Part shown: one piece after another, positions 57,332 to 64,000 of the stretch
How the letters are laid out: each line of letters starts with the position of its first letter
How positions within the stretch are numbered: the stretch's first letter is position 1
Origin: Desulfomarina profundi
GTDB taxonomy: Bacteria > Desulfobacterota > Desulfobulbia > Desulfobulbales > Desulfocapsaceae
Direction: 5' to 3'
Assembly: GCF_019703855.1 (NCBI RefSeq)
Contig: NZ_AP024086.1
Span: 2,872,501 to 2,936,500, forward strand
DNA: 64,000 nt
Notes under the pieces: model-generated
What the model was told of the DNA's origin: nothing
The model's database searches: none
The model's input: the letters and a program-made list of their open reading frames with translations, nothing else
Position numbers and translations under genes: made by a program

Positions 57332-58180
57332 CTACTTCTCCGTTTCTGTCAAACCTTTAATAAAGAGTTTCTGCATCCCCACCACAACCACAATCGGCGG
57401 CAGCATTGCCAGCAGAGTCGTCATCATGATCAGATGCCATTCCGGTGCTTCTTCCGCAGCTTCAAGCATCTGTTTGATTCCCATGACAATGGTATACATA
57501 TCCTTGTCGGTGGTTATCAGCAGAGGCCAGAGATACTGGTTCCAACCGTAGATAAAAAGAATCACAAAGAGTGCTGCAATATTGGTCCGGGAAATAGGGA
57601 GCAGGATATCCCAGAAAAAACGCATGGGACCAGCTCCGTCGATCCGAGCAGCCTCAAGCAGTTCGTCCGGCACAGTAAGAAAAGCCTGGCGAAACATAAA
57701 GGTTGCCGTTGCTGAGGCAATCAACGGTATGGTCAAGCCCCAATATGAGTTGAGCATGTGCAGATTGGCTACGACTTCAAATGTGGGCAGAATTCGCACT
57801 TCCACCGGCAACATGAGAGTGATGAAAATCAACCAGAAAAATGTCATCCTCAGGGGAAATTTAAAATAGACAATGGCAAAGGCTGACAGGAGAGAAATAG
57901 CTATCTTCCCGCAGGCGATCATCATCGCCATCACCAGCGAGTTAATCAGCATCAACCCCACTGACTGCTCCCTGGCGTTGCCGACTCCCCTGACCAGGGC
58001 ATCACGAAGATTGTCAAAAAAATGGGTTCCCGGCAGAAGAGGCAGAGGAACCTGAGTCATGCGAACGGCATCATGACTGGCTGCCACAAAAGTAATCCAG
58101 ATGGGAAAAGCTACCAGCAGGACGCCTATGATCAGAACCAGGTGACTTACAACCGTCGTTACGGGACGCTGTTCAATCAT
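57332..58180 (-). CDS. ugpE: Glycerol-3-phosphate ABC transporter permease UgpE
   Basis: This 282-residue inner-membrane permease has six helices and the EAA loop ELLEAARIDGAGPMRFFWDILLP (read in two parts, with EAARIDGAG as the core). The length and the FFDNLRDALVRG region match UgpE. It lies two bases downstream of ugpA. Confidence 0.9.
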   Translation of the reverse strand: MIEQRPVTTVVSHLVLIIGVLLVAFPIWITFVAASHDAVRMTQVPLPLLPGTHFFDNLRDALVRGVGNAREQSVGLMLINSLVMAMMIACGKIAISLLSAFAIVYFKFPLRMTFFWLIFITLMLPVEVRILPTFEVVANLHMLNSYWGLTIPLIASATATFMFRQAFLTVPDELLEAARIDGAGPMRFFWDILLPISRTNIAALFVILFIYGWNQYLWPLLITTDKDMYTIVMGIKQMLEAAEEAPEWHLIMMTTLLAMLPPIVVVVGMQKLFIKGLTETEK

Positions 58181-58182
58181 GA

Positions 58183-59064
58183 TCAGTACTCCACCTTGCG
58201 TTCAATATAACGGAATTGAATGACGGTCAGACCAATCACGATAACCATAAGAATAACAGACTGGGCTGCAGAACCGCCAAGATCCAGACCTATAAAACCG
58301 TCGTTGTAAACTTTGTAAACAAGAATCTCCGTTGCCTTTCCCGGCCCGCCCTTGGTCACCGCATGAACGATACCGAAAGTATCAAAAAAGGCATAAATTA
58401 GATTCATGACCAGGAGAAAAAAGGTTGTCGGGGAAATAAGGGGGAAAATAATGGTCCAGAAACGCCGGGCCGGACCGGCCCCGTCTATGGCCGCCGCCTC
58501 GATCAAAGAGCGGGGAATAGCCTGCATGCCGGCAAAGAAAAACAGAAAATTATAGCTGATCTGTTTCCAGGCAGCGGCAACCACGATCAGGGCCATGGCA
58601 TGGCTGCCATACAGACGATGGTTCCATTCGAAATTGAAAAAATCAAGCATATAGGCAACAACCCCGATGGTGGGGTCAAACATGAACATCCAGAGAGCGC
58701 CGGCCACAGCCGGAGCTACGGCATACGGCCAGATGAGAAGTGTCCTGTAAACTGATGCAGCTTTAATCACTCTGTCGGCCATGGCCGCCAATACCAGTGA
58801 GATAGATAACGATGAAAAGGCGACCATAAAAGAAAAATACAGTGTACGCCTGAAGGCCTGCATGTAATAATCATCACTGAAGAGCTCTTTGAAATTATCA
58901 AACCAGACAAAGTTGGTACTGAGGCCAAAGGCATCCTGAACCAGAAGACTCTGATAGACGGCCTGGCTTGCAGGCCAGATAAAGAAGACAAGGGTAACAA
59001 TCAACTGGGGTGCCACCAGAATATATGGCAGCGGAGACGGTTTAAAATGGACTCTTTTTATCAT
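58183..59064 (-). CDS. ugpA: Glycerol-3-phosphate ABC transporter permease UgpA
   Basis: This 293-residue permease has six helices and the EAA loop [37 protein letters not shown] is the typical UgpA periplasmic/helix segment. A hairpin lies between ugpB and this gene and may lower its expression relative to the binding protein. Confidence 0.9.
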   Translation of the reverse strand: MIKRVHFKPSPLPYILVAPQLIVTLVFFIWPASQAVYQSLLVQDAFGLSTNFVWFDNFKELFSDDYYMQAFRRTLYFSFMVAFSSLSISLVLAAMADRVIKAASVYRTLLIWPYAVAPAVAGALWMFMFDPTIGVVAYMLDFFNFEWNHRLYGSHAMALIVVAAAWKQISYNFLFFFAGMQAIPRSLIEAAAIDGAGPARRFWTIIFPLISPTTFFLLVMNLIYAFFDTFGIVHAVTKGGPGKATEILVYKVYNDGFIGLDLGGSAAQSVILMVIVIGLTVIQFRYIERKVEY

Positions 59065-59140
59065 TTTTTAATTACGTACGAAACTCAGCCAGATAGCACA
59101 ACCTCATTTTCAATCACGCTGAATTAAATGAATAAATGAA

Positions 59141-59178
59141 AATTACAGCAGCTGCAATATGCACCAGCTGCTGTAATT
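59141..59178 (-). terminator. Attenuating hairpin between ugpB and ugpA
   Basis: A perfect 14-bp stem (AATTACAGCAGCTG and its complement) with a ten-base loop is followed on the minus strand by TTTTCATTT. It lies between ugpB and the downstream permease genes, so it should act as a partial terminator or 3' stabiliser. Confidence 0.65.
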
Positions 59179-59250
59179 TACCGTCTACCTGAATCCAGCA
59201 CTTCGATGCTTCGTATCTGCGGCTAGATTGTCAATTGCAGAATTCAGGGT

Positions 59251-60570
59251 CTATTTGTTTGCCTTCTCAAATTTCCTCAACAGCTTATTGCCACGTTTGA
59301 CCGCCTCATCCATGGCCTGGTCTGCTGTTTTGGTTCCATTCCAGATGGTCTCCATCTCTTCATTGATAATATCACGTACCTGAACAAAATTACCGAAACG
59401 AATACCACGGGAATTGGGCGTCGGCTGATTGAGACTCAACTGTTTTATGGCCGTATCAGTACCCGGATTTTTCTCATAAAAACCCTGTTTCCTGCTTAAT
59501 TCGTAAGCGGCTTTCGTAATGGGAACATACCCGGTTTCCTGATGCCACCAGGCCTGTACATCCGGGGAAGAAAGATAACTGAGAAACTGAGCGACACCCT
59601 TGTAAGAAGCCTGCTTATGACCACGGAGGACCCAGAGAGTCGCACCACCGATTATTGAATTCTGAGGTTTATCAATAATGTCAGGATAATAGGGTAGCAT
59701 GGCCTGACCAAATTCAAATTTTGCCTGTTTCTTGATACCACCGTAGTAGGCGGAGGAGTTGAGCCACATGGCACATTCACCGTTGGTGAACATGGGCAGA
59801 CTGTCACCCCTGCGTCCACCATACTGAAAGATGGAGCTTTTCTGCCACCCGGCCACATCATTCATTACTCTTTTCACGTGCTTATTATTAAAGGTAAATT
59901 CAGTATCAAGGCCGGCAAAACCGTTCTCCCTGGTTCCCACGGGAATATTGTGCCAGGCGCTGAAGTTCTCGAGCATGACCCACGACTGCCAACCAAAGGA
60001 AAAACCACACTTATAGCCTGCATCGAGTACTTTTTGGGATGCCGCCTCCATTTCCGGCCAGGTTTTGGGAACATCCTTTACTCCGGCTTTTGTAAGGGCT
60101 TCCTTGTTGTACCAGAGAACCGGCGTGGAACTGTTAAACGGCATGGAAAGCAGTTTTCCCTCTGATGTCTGGTAATAACTGATAACTGCCGGCAGGTAAT
60201 CTGACTTATCAAAGGGAACACCGGCATCTTTCATCACATCTTCCACCGGATATACTGCCCCTTTTGCAGCCATCATTGTCGCTGTACCTACCTCAAAAAC
60301 CTGAACGATATGAGGTTGCTGTCTGGCCCTGAATGCCGCAATTGCAGCCGTCATTGTTTCCGTGTAATTCCCTTTGTAGACGGGCACAATCCTGTAGTCG
60401 GACTGGGTTGCATTAAAATCATCGGCAATTTTATTAACCCGCTCACCGTTTACTCCACCCATGGCATGCCACCACTGGATTTCAGTCGCGGCAAAACCGG
60501 CTGTAACCTGAACGACCGTAAACGTTGCAGTTACTGCCATAGCTCCCAAAAGTACTTTCAGATTTTTCAT
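59251..60570 (-). CDS. ugpB: Glycerol-3-phosphate-binding protein UgpB
   Basis: This 439-residue periplasmic binding protein has a signal peptide ending near TAGFAA. The start at 60570 follows AGGAG. UgpB features include IQWWHAMGGVNGERVNKIAD, PFNSSTPVLWYNKEALTKAG and the C-terminal EMETIWNGTKTADQAMDEA. It binds glycerol-3-phosphate or glycerophosphodiesters. No Pho box was found by eye upstream, where two repeats lie. Confidence 0.9.
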   Translation of the reverse strand: MKNLKVLLGAMAVTATFTVVQVTAGFAATEIQWWHAMGGVNGERVNKIADDFNATQSDYRIVPVYKGNYTETMTAAIAAFRARQQPHIVQVFEVGTATMMAAKGAVYPVEDVMKDAGVPFDKSDYLPAVISYYQTSEGKLLSMPFNSSTPVLWYNKEALTKAGVKDVPKTWPEMEAASQKVLDAGYKCGFSFGWQSWVMLENFSAWHNIPVGTRENGFAGLDTEFTFNNKHVKRVMNDVAGWQKSSIFQYGGRRGDSLPMFTNGECAMWLNSSAYYGGIKKQAKFEFGQAMLPYYPDIIDKPQNSIIGGATLWVLRGHKQASYKGVAQFLSYLSSPDVQAWWHQETGYVPITKAAYELSRKQGFYEKNPGTDTAIKQLSLNQPTPNSRGIRFGNFVQVRDIINEEMETIWNGTKTADQAMDEAVKRGNKLLRKFEKANK

Positions 60571-60604
60571 GGCACATTCTCCTGAACAGTTATGATTAAT
60601 TGAA

Positions 60605-60727
60605 ACCTGAATCCTGCAGGGCAAAGGAATAAAGAAGAAAATGATCTCACTCGGAGAGTGAACATAATAATTATCCGTTTATACAGTGTAAATTTTTTTC
60701 TTTATTCTCGAAGTACAGGGTTCAGGT
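60605..60727. repeat. Repeat family R, copy R2
   Basis: This 123-bp element has outer inverted ends ACCTGAATCCTGCA and TACAGGGTTCAGGT. Inner matching blocks are GGAATAAAGAAGAAA and TTTTTTTCTTTATTC. The centre ATCTCACTCGGAGAGTGA is a small hairpin shared with R1. It is just upstream of ugpB and followed by repeat T2. Confidence 0.7.
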
Positions 60728-60792
60728 GAAACATTGCTGTTACTGCACAGCTTGTACTATTTGCATTTTATAGAAAAATATGCAAAGTTTTA

Positions 60793-60909
60793 TTAGTGCC
60801 TTACTCCTGAATTTCTATCATAAAAAACAAAAAAACCAGAAAAGGTGCCTTAAAATCAAATGGTTAGATTTATTTTCAAGGCACTTATACCCCCTTGTGG
60901 GGTGCTAGT
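60793..60909 (-). repeat. Repeat family T, copy T2
   Basis: This is an inverted copy of T1 (31671-31780). GTGCCTTAAAATCAAAT pairs with ATTTATTTTCAAGGCAC around CATGGTTAG-like loop bases to form a hairpin. CCCCCTTGTGGGG forms another. It fills the gap between ugpB and the XRE-cupin gene together with R2. Confidence 0.65.
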
Positions 60910-60994
60910 CCGTATAGTAAAGGTTTCTTTCACAGGTCGAGATTACTCAATAAACTCATTGCAAAACAGTTCATTTAGGGTACTTTGAAAAATC

Positions 60995-61582
60995 ATGTCG
61001 CACACAATACAGAACGAGCTGGCTTCTCTGGACCTGGGAAACCAGATACGGAAACTCCGGAAGAAACGGGGCCTGACGCTCCAGGAGCTCTCCGAATTAA
61101 CCGGACTGTCAAAACCGAATCTCTCCCAGATTGAAAACAATATAGTTACCCCTCCCGTGGCCACTCTTCTGAAAATTTCTTCAGCACTTGGCGTCCAGAT
61201 CGGCCATTTTTTCCAGACAACAAGCCTGGAATCAAACATCGTGGTGGTCCGCCGGGAGGATCGCTACGGTATAGCCAGGGGTCCCCATATCTCCCATATC
61301 GGCTACCAATATGAACCGCTGGCATACCCGAAAGTGGAAAAAAGCATGGAACCGTTTATCGTCAGAATGGAGGAGCGGGACCCTGACGATATGACATTCA
61401 ATAATCACAGGGGAGAAGAATTTCTCTTTGTCCTGGATGGAAAACTCGAATTTATCTGCGGTGAAACCACCGTCACCCTCAAACAGGGGGACAGCCTCTA
61501 CTTTGACTCAGGAATTCCTCACGGCTACAGAGGAATAGATGGCCCGGCAACAAGCCTGGTTGTAATCTATAAACCATCCTGA
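60995..61582 (+). CDS. XRE-cupin transcription regulator
   Basis: This 195-residue regulator has an N-terminal XRE helix-turn-helix (LTLQELSELTGLSKPNLSQI, residues 30-49). A C-terminal cupin covers about 110-195 (HRGEEFLFVLDGKLEFICG, GDSLYFDSGIPHGYRG). Such proteins sense small molecules in the cupin. It is divergent from ugpB and may control it, but it could equally regulate the rhodanese side. Confidence 0.85.
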   Translation: MSHTIQNELASLDLGNQIRKLRKKRGLTLQELSELTGLSKPNLSQIENNIVTPPVATLLKISSALGVQIGHFFQTTSLESNIVVVRREDRYGIARGPHISHIGYQYEPLAYPKVEKSMEPFIVRMEERDPDDMTFNNHRGEEFLFVLDGKLEFICGETTVTLKQGDSLYFDSGIPHGYRGIDGPATSLVVIYKPS

Positions 61583-61622
61583 TCATGTCTTTCCGTGAGC
61601 TTACCGACTCTCGAGATCCTCA

Positions 61623-61991
61623 TCATGCCGACTGCCGGATTTCATAACCGTCTCGTCGCCACCAGTCGAGTCCTCCCTGTAGTTCCCTGACCCGGAAGCC
61701 CAGTTTTGCTAGAGCCAATGCCCCTTTTGTTGAAGCATTGCAGCCTATACCGTCACAATAAACGACGTAAAGAACTGATCTGTCCAGTTCCCTGACGCTT
61801 TCTTCAGAGATCATCCTGTGGGGAAAATTTATCGCTGAAGGAATATGTCCCCTGGCATATGCCTGCTCTGAACGTACATCAATCACAACTATTTTTTCAT
61901 CCTGACCTGTAAGTGACAAGGCTTCATGCAGATCCCAGGAATCAATCTCGTATTTTAATTTATTGGCATAATACGCAACCTGTTCATCCAT
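61623..61991 (-). CDS. Rhodanese-domain protein
   Basis: This 122-residue single-domain sulfurtransferase has the CH2A-like IVVIDVRSEQAYARGHIPSAINFPHR (read as IDVRSEQAY and HIPSAINFPH). The active-site loop is YCDGIGCNASTKGA with the catalytic Cys in GCNAST. It may move sulfane sulfur. Convergent with the XRE-cupin gene. Confidence 0.85.
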   Translation of the reverse strand: MDEQVAYYANKLKYEIDSWDLHEALSLTGQDEKIVVIDVRSEQAYARGHIPSAINFPHRMISEESVRELDRSVLYVVYCDGIGCNASTKGALALAKLGFRVRELQGGLDWWRRDGYEIRQSA

Positions 61992-62224
61992 AAATCATCT
62001 CCTGTTACTTGAAATACACTCCTGTAAGCTTAAAATTCCTCCCACAGCCAGATACATAATAAATATTTTTAATTTTTATATACAATTTTTTTTATATTAG
62101 AGTTACAATACTATAACAGTTTTCTGCACCGCCATCTTCCCCAATCGCCATCCTCCACCCCGCCTGCTGCAACGGGGAAGAGCGCAGGCAACTATCCTTC
62201 CACCCTTTACACAGGAGAATTGCC

Positions 62225-62437
62225 ATGTCTGAAAGTGTCTATAAAATTATCGAAATGGTCGGATCAAGTTCTGAATCCTGGGAAGATGCCACCCAGAATG
62301 CGGTAAAGTCGGCAGGTATGAGCCTGCGGGACCTCCGCATTGCCGAAGTTGTCACCCTGGACATGAAGATTGAAAATAACCAGGCAGCGGTGTACAGGGC
62401 GCGCGTCAAACTCTCATTTAAAATCCTGTCAGATTAG
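62225..62437 (+). CDS. Dodecin (flavin-binding small protein)
   Basis: This 70-residue protein matches dodecin: SVYKIIEMVGSSSESWEDAT, then SLRDLRIAEVVTLDMKIEN and YRARVKLSFKIL. Dodecins form dodecamers that store or buffer riboflavin/FMN. Trp near residue 19 and neighbouring positions fit the flavin stacking site. AGGAG precedes the start. Single gene; the following AT-rich stretch to 62654 has only a weak hairpin (CGCATA/TATGCG). Confidence 0.88.
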   Translation: MSESVYKIIEMVGSSSESWEDATQNAVKSAGMSLRDLRIAEVVTLDMKIENNQAAVYRARVKLSFKILSD

Positions 62438-62654
62438 ACAGTGGTTATCCAGAAATGAGCATTTTCATTTAAGTTCGAGAAGAAAAGATAAAAAAGCGCA
62501 TAATATTAGCTATATGCGAGCATTTTATTTTTCCTGGTGACTCAGAAATCGGACCGGCAAGCGAGTTCGCGAGACTCCAGGAAGGCCATTTATGGACAGA
62601 CAAACCCGCATGTTCCCATGAACAGTGACTCCATGGGAACTTGCCAGGCCCACT

Positions 62655-63362
62655 CTACTCATTCCTGACAGGATTCCGCAACAGGCCAATTCCCTCGATC
62701 TCAACTTCCACCACATCCCCATCCTGAAGCGGCCCGACCCCGCTGGGTGTACCGGTGACAATTATATCTCCCGGTTCCATGGTGAAATTCCTGGAAACAA
62801 AGGCCATGATCTGTTCCACGGAAAAAATCATCCGGCTCGTATTTGATTGCTGAACAACTCTGCCGTTCAACCTGGTTTCAATCTGCAGATCCTGCACATC
62901 ACCTATCAGCCCGGGCGGTACAACAACAGGACCAATGGGTCCGAAAGTATCAAGGGATTTACCGCGGAACCAACCAGACTTATCCGAACGCTGCAGATTT
63001 CGCTGACTGACATCATTAAAACAGGTAAACCCGAAGATATGATCAAACGCTTCTGCCTCCTTCAGGTTTTTTATCCGATCCTTGACAATAATCGCCAATT
63101 CTCCCTCATAATCGGTTCTGAGATCCTGGAAATCATACTCATGGAGGAAAGAGGGCAGAATAATCGGTTCTTCGGGCGCGATAAGCACATTGGGCATCTT
63201 GGGAAAGAGAACAGGCTCCGTGGGAATTTCATCCGTAAAATTCTGAACATTCACCGACTCGCTTTCCCTGATATGTTCCAGGTAGTTCAGGCCGAGACAA
63301 ATTATTTTTGATGGTTTGACTGCAATCTCACCACCACCTTTTACCGGCAGAAATAAAGACAT
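62655..63362 (-). CDS. Fumarylacetoacetate-hydrolase-family protein
   Basis: This 235-residue FAH-fold enzyme has KIICLGLNYLEH and metal ligands in DYEGELAIIV with the later conserved Asp. RGKSLDTFGPIGP and IVTGTPSGVGPLQDGD are also typical. Relatives are acylpyruvate hydrolases or oxaloacetate tautomerases; the reaction cannot be assigned. Divergent from dapE. Confidence 0.85.
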   Translation of the reverse strand: MSLFLPVKGGGEIAVKPSKIICLGLNYLEHIRESESVNVQNFTDEIPTEPVLFPKMPNVLIAPEEPIILPSFLHEYDFQDLRTDYEGELAIIVKDRIKNLKEAEAFDHIFGFTCFNDVSQRNLQRSDKSGWFRGKSLDTFGPIGPVVVPPGLIGDVQDLQIETRLNGRVVQQSNTSRMIFSVEQIMAFVSRNFTMEPGDIIVTGTPSGVGPLQDGDVVEVEIEGIGLLRNPVRNE

Positions 63363-63474
63363 GGACGTTTACCTCAAGAGTGAGTAATTTTTAAGAAACA
63401 ATCTCCGACTGTATAATATACAATCGGACAAAAAACAGCACCAGAAGCTTTTCCTCATTTCATAAAACTCATCC

Positions 63475-64000
63475 ATGGCAACAACGACCGAACTCCTCTC
63501 AATAGATCTCATAAAGCGCCCCTCCATTACACCCGATGACTGCAACTGCCAGACAATCCTGGCTGAACGACTCAAAAAACTCGGTTTTCAGATTGAGAAG
63601 CTGCGTTTCGGCAATGTTGACAACCTATGGGCCACCCACGGTGAAACAGGCCCGCTGTTCGTTTTTGCGGGTCATACCGACGTCGTCCCGCCGGGTCCGG
63701 AAGACAAATGGAGTTTCCCGCCATTTACACCAACAATACACAACGGATTTCTTTATGGCCGGGGAGCGGCAGATATGAAGGGCAGCATTGCCGCAATGGT
63801 GACCGGATGTGAACAATTTATACACCATTATCCCCACCACAGGGGAACAATAGGATTTCTGATCACCAGTGACGAAGAGGGCGTCGCCACAAATGGTACG
63901 GCCAGGGTCGTTCAATATCTGCAACAAAAAGGAATTACAATTGATTTCTGTATCGTGGGAGAACCATCAAGCAGGAAAAAGCTGTGTGACACAATCAAAA
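63475..64000 (+). CDS. dapE: Succinyl-diaminopimelate desuccinylase, 3'-partial
   Basis: The start at 63475 (MATTTELLSIDLIKRPSITP) opens a frame that runs to the window end (175 codons). VFAGHTDVVPPG supplies the first metal-binding His, YGRGAADMKGS the bridging Asp, and TSDEEG the catalytic Glu, as in DapE of lysine and diaminopimelate synthesis. The C-terminal half lies outside. Confidence 0.9.
   Translation, partial: MATTTELLSIDLIKRPSITPDDCNCQTILAERLKKLGFQIEKLRFGNVDNLWATHGETGPLFVFAGHTDVVPPGPEDKWSFPPFTPTIHNGFLYGRGAADMKGSIAAMVTGCEQFIHHYPHHRGTIGFLITSDEEGVATNGTARVVQYLQQKGITIDFCIVGEPSSRKKLCDTIK

Noticed and set aside
1-64000. CRISPR array, rRNA or tRNA genes
   Set aside because: The repeats present are dispersed, not regularly spaced, and no rRNA or tRNA signatures were recognised by eye.

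Overview
The window looks like part of a chromosome from an anaerobic, probably sulfate-reducing member of the Desulfobacterota, most likely Desulfobulbales. This is inferred from gene content: a two-subunit GlcD/GlcF-type D-2-hydroxyacid dehydrogenase, a complete Na+-NQR, a tungsten-type aldehyde:ferredoxin oxidoreductase, TRAP transporters, a fused AccA-AccD carboxyltransferase and an HDOD-GGDEF protein. No rRNA, tRNA or CRISPR array was seen, and no marker gene fixes the genus.

Layout. 0-11.6 kb: glcD-glcF, a HerA/DUF87-type ATPase, a secreted protein with a duplicated unknown module, and a run of small membrane or unknown genes with a cytochrome P460. 11.6-17.5 kb: an AT-rich acquired island holding a truncated LysE gene, an intact IS1634-type transposase, an IS1182-type remnant, a RelE/ParD-like toxin-antitoxin pair, unknown genes, a HEPN-motif protein and the 5' end of a group II intron. 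Several imperfect hairpins next to these genes resemble attC sites, so it may be a decayed integron cassette array without an integrase. 17.6-24.5 kb: a universal stress protein, then nqrABCDEF with the maturation gene nqrM. 24.6-35.3 kb: an Lrp-type regulator, alanine dehydrogenase, a PAS/sigma-54 activator, then a class III aminotransferase, TRAP transporter genes dctPQM and an aldehyde:ferredoxin oxidoreductase. A near-perfect -24/-12 promoter and 16-bp palindromes lie upstream of the aminotransferase. 35.4-39 kb: prfB (with programmed frameshift), lnt and a CorC-type gene. 39.5-45.1 kb: biotin carboxylase, fused AccA-AccD, HDOD-GGDEF. 45.4-52.2 kb: a YnjBCD-like ABC transporter operon that continues into a phosphotransferase-like gene, two small sugar/nucleotide transferases and a VOC protein. 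52.2-55.8 kb: two GT4 glycosyltransferases and an omptin-type outer-membrane protease. 56.2-60.6 kb: ugpBAEC-like glycerol-3-phosphate transporter. 61-64 kb: XRE-cupin regulator, rhodanese, dodecin, fumarylacetoacetate-hydrolase-family protein and the 5' part of dapE.

How the genes may work together: the sigma-54 cluster looks like a complete route for an unidentified amine. The TRAP system imports it, the aminotransferase moves the amino group to pyruvate, Ald recycles the alanine to pyruvate with NADH, and AOR oxidises the aldehyde with ferredoxin. Na+-NQR could use the NADH to build a sodium gradient that drives TRAP uptake. This is inference from context.

Two window-wide patterns stand out. 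(1) Three families of dispersed, hairpin-forming repeats occupy the intergenic spaces. The largest (about 223 bp, 16-bp terminal inverted repeats, TA at the ends) repeatedly begins exactly at gene stop codons. (2) Six otherwise conserved genes (nqrA, nqrF, the sigma-54 activator, lnt, a TIGR04282-type transferase and a cassette gene) each carry a frameshift that is repaired by adding one G/C to a short G/C run. This looks more like systematic base under-calling than six pseudogenes.
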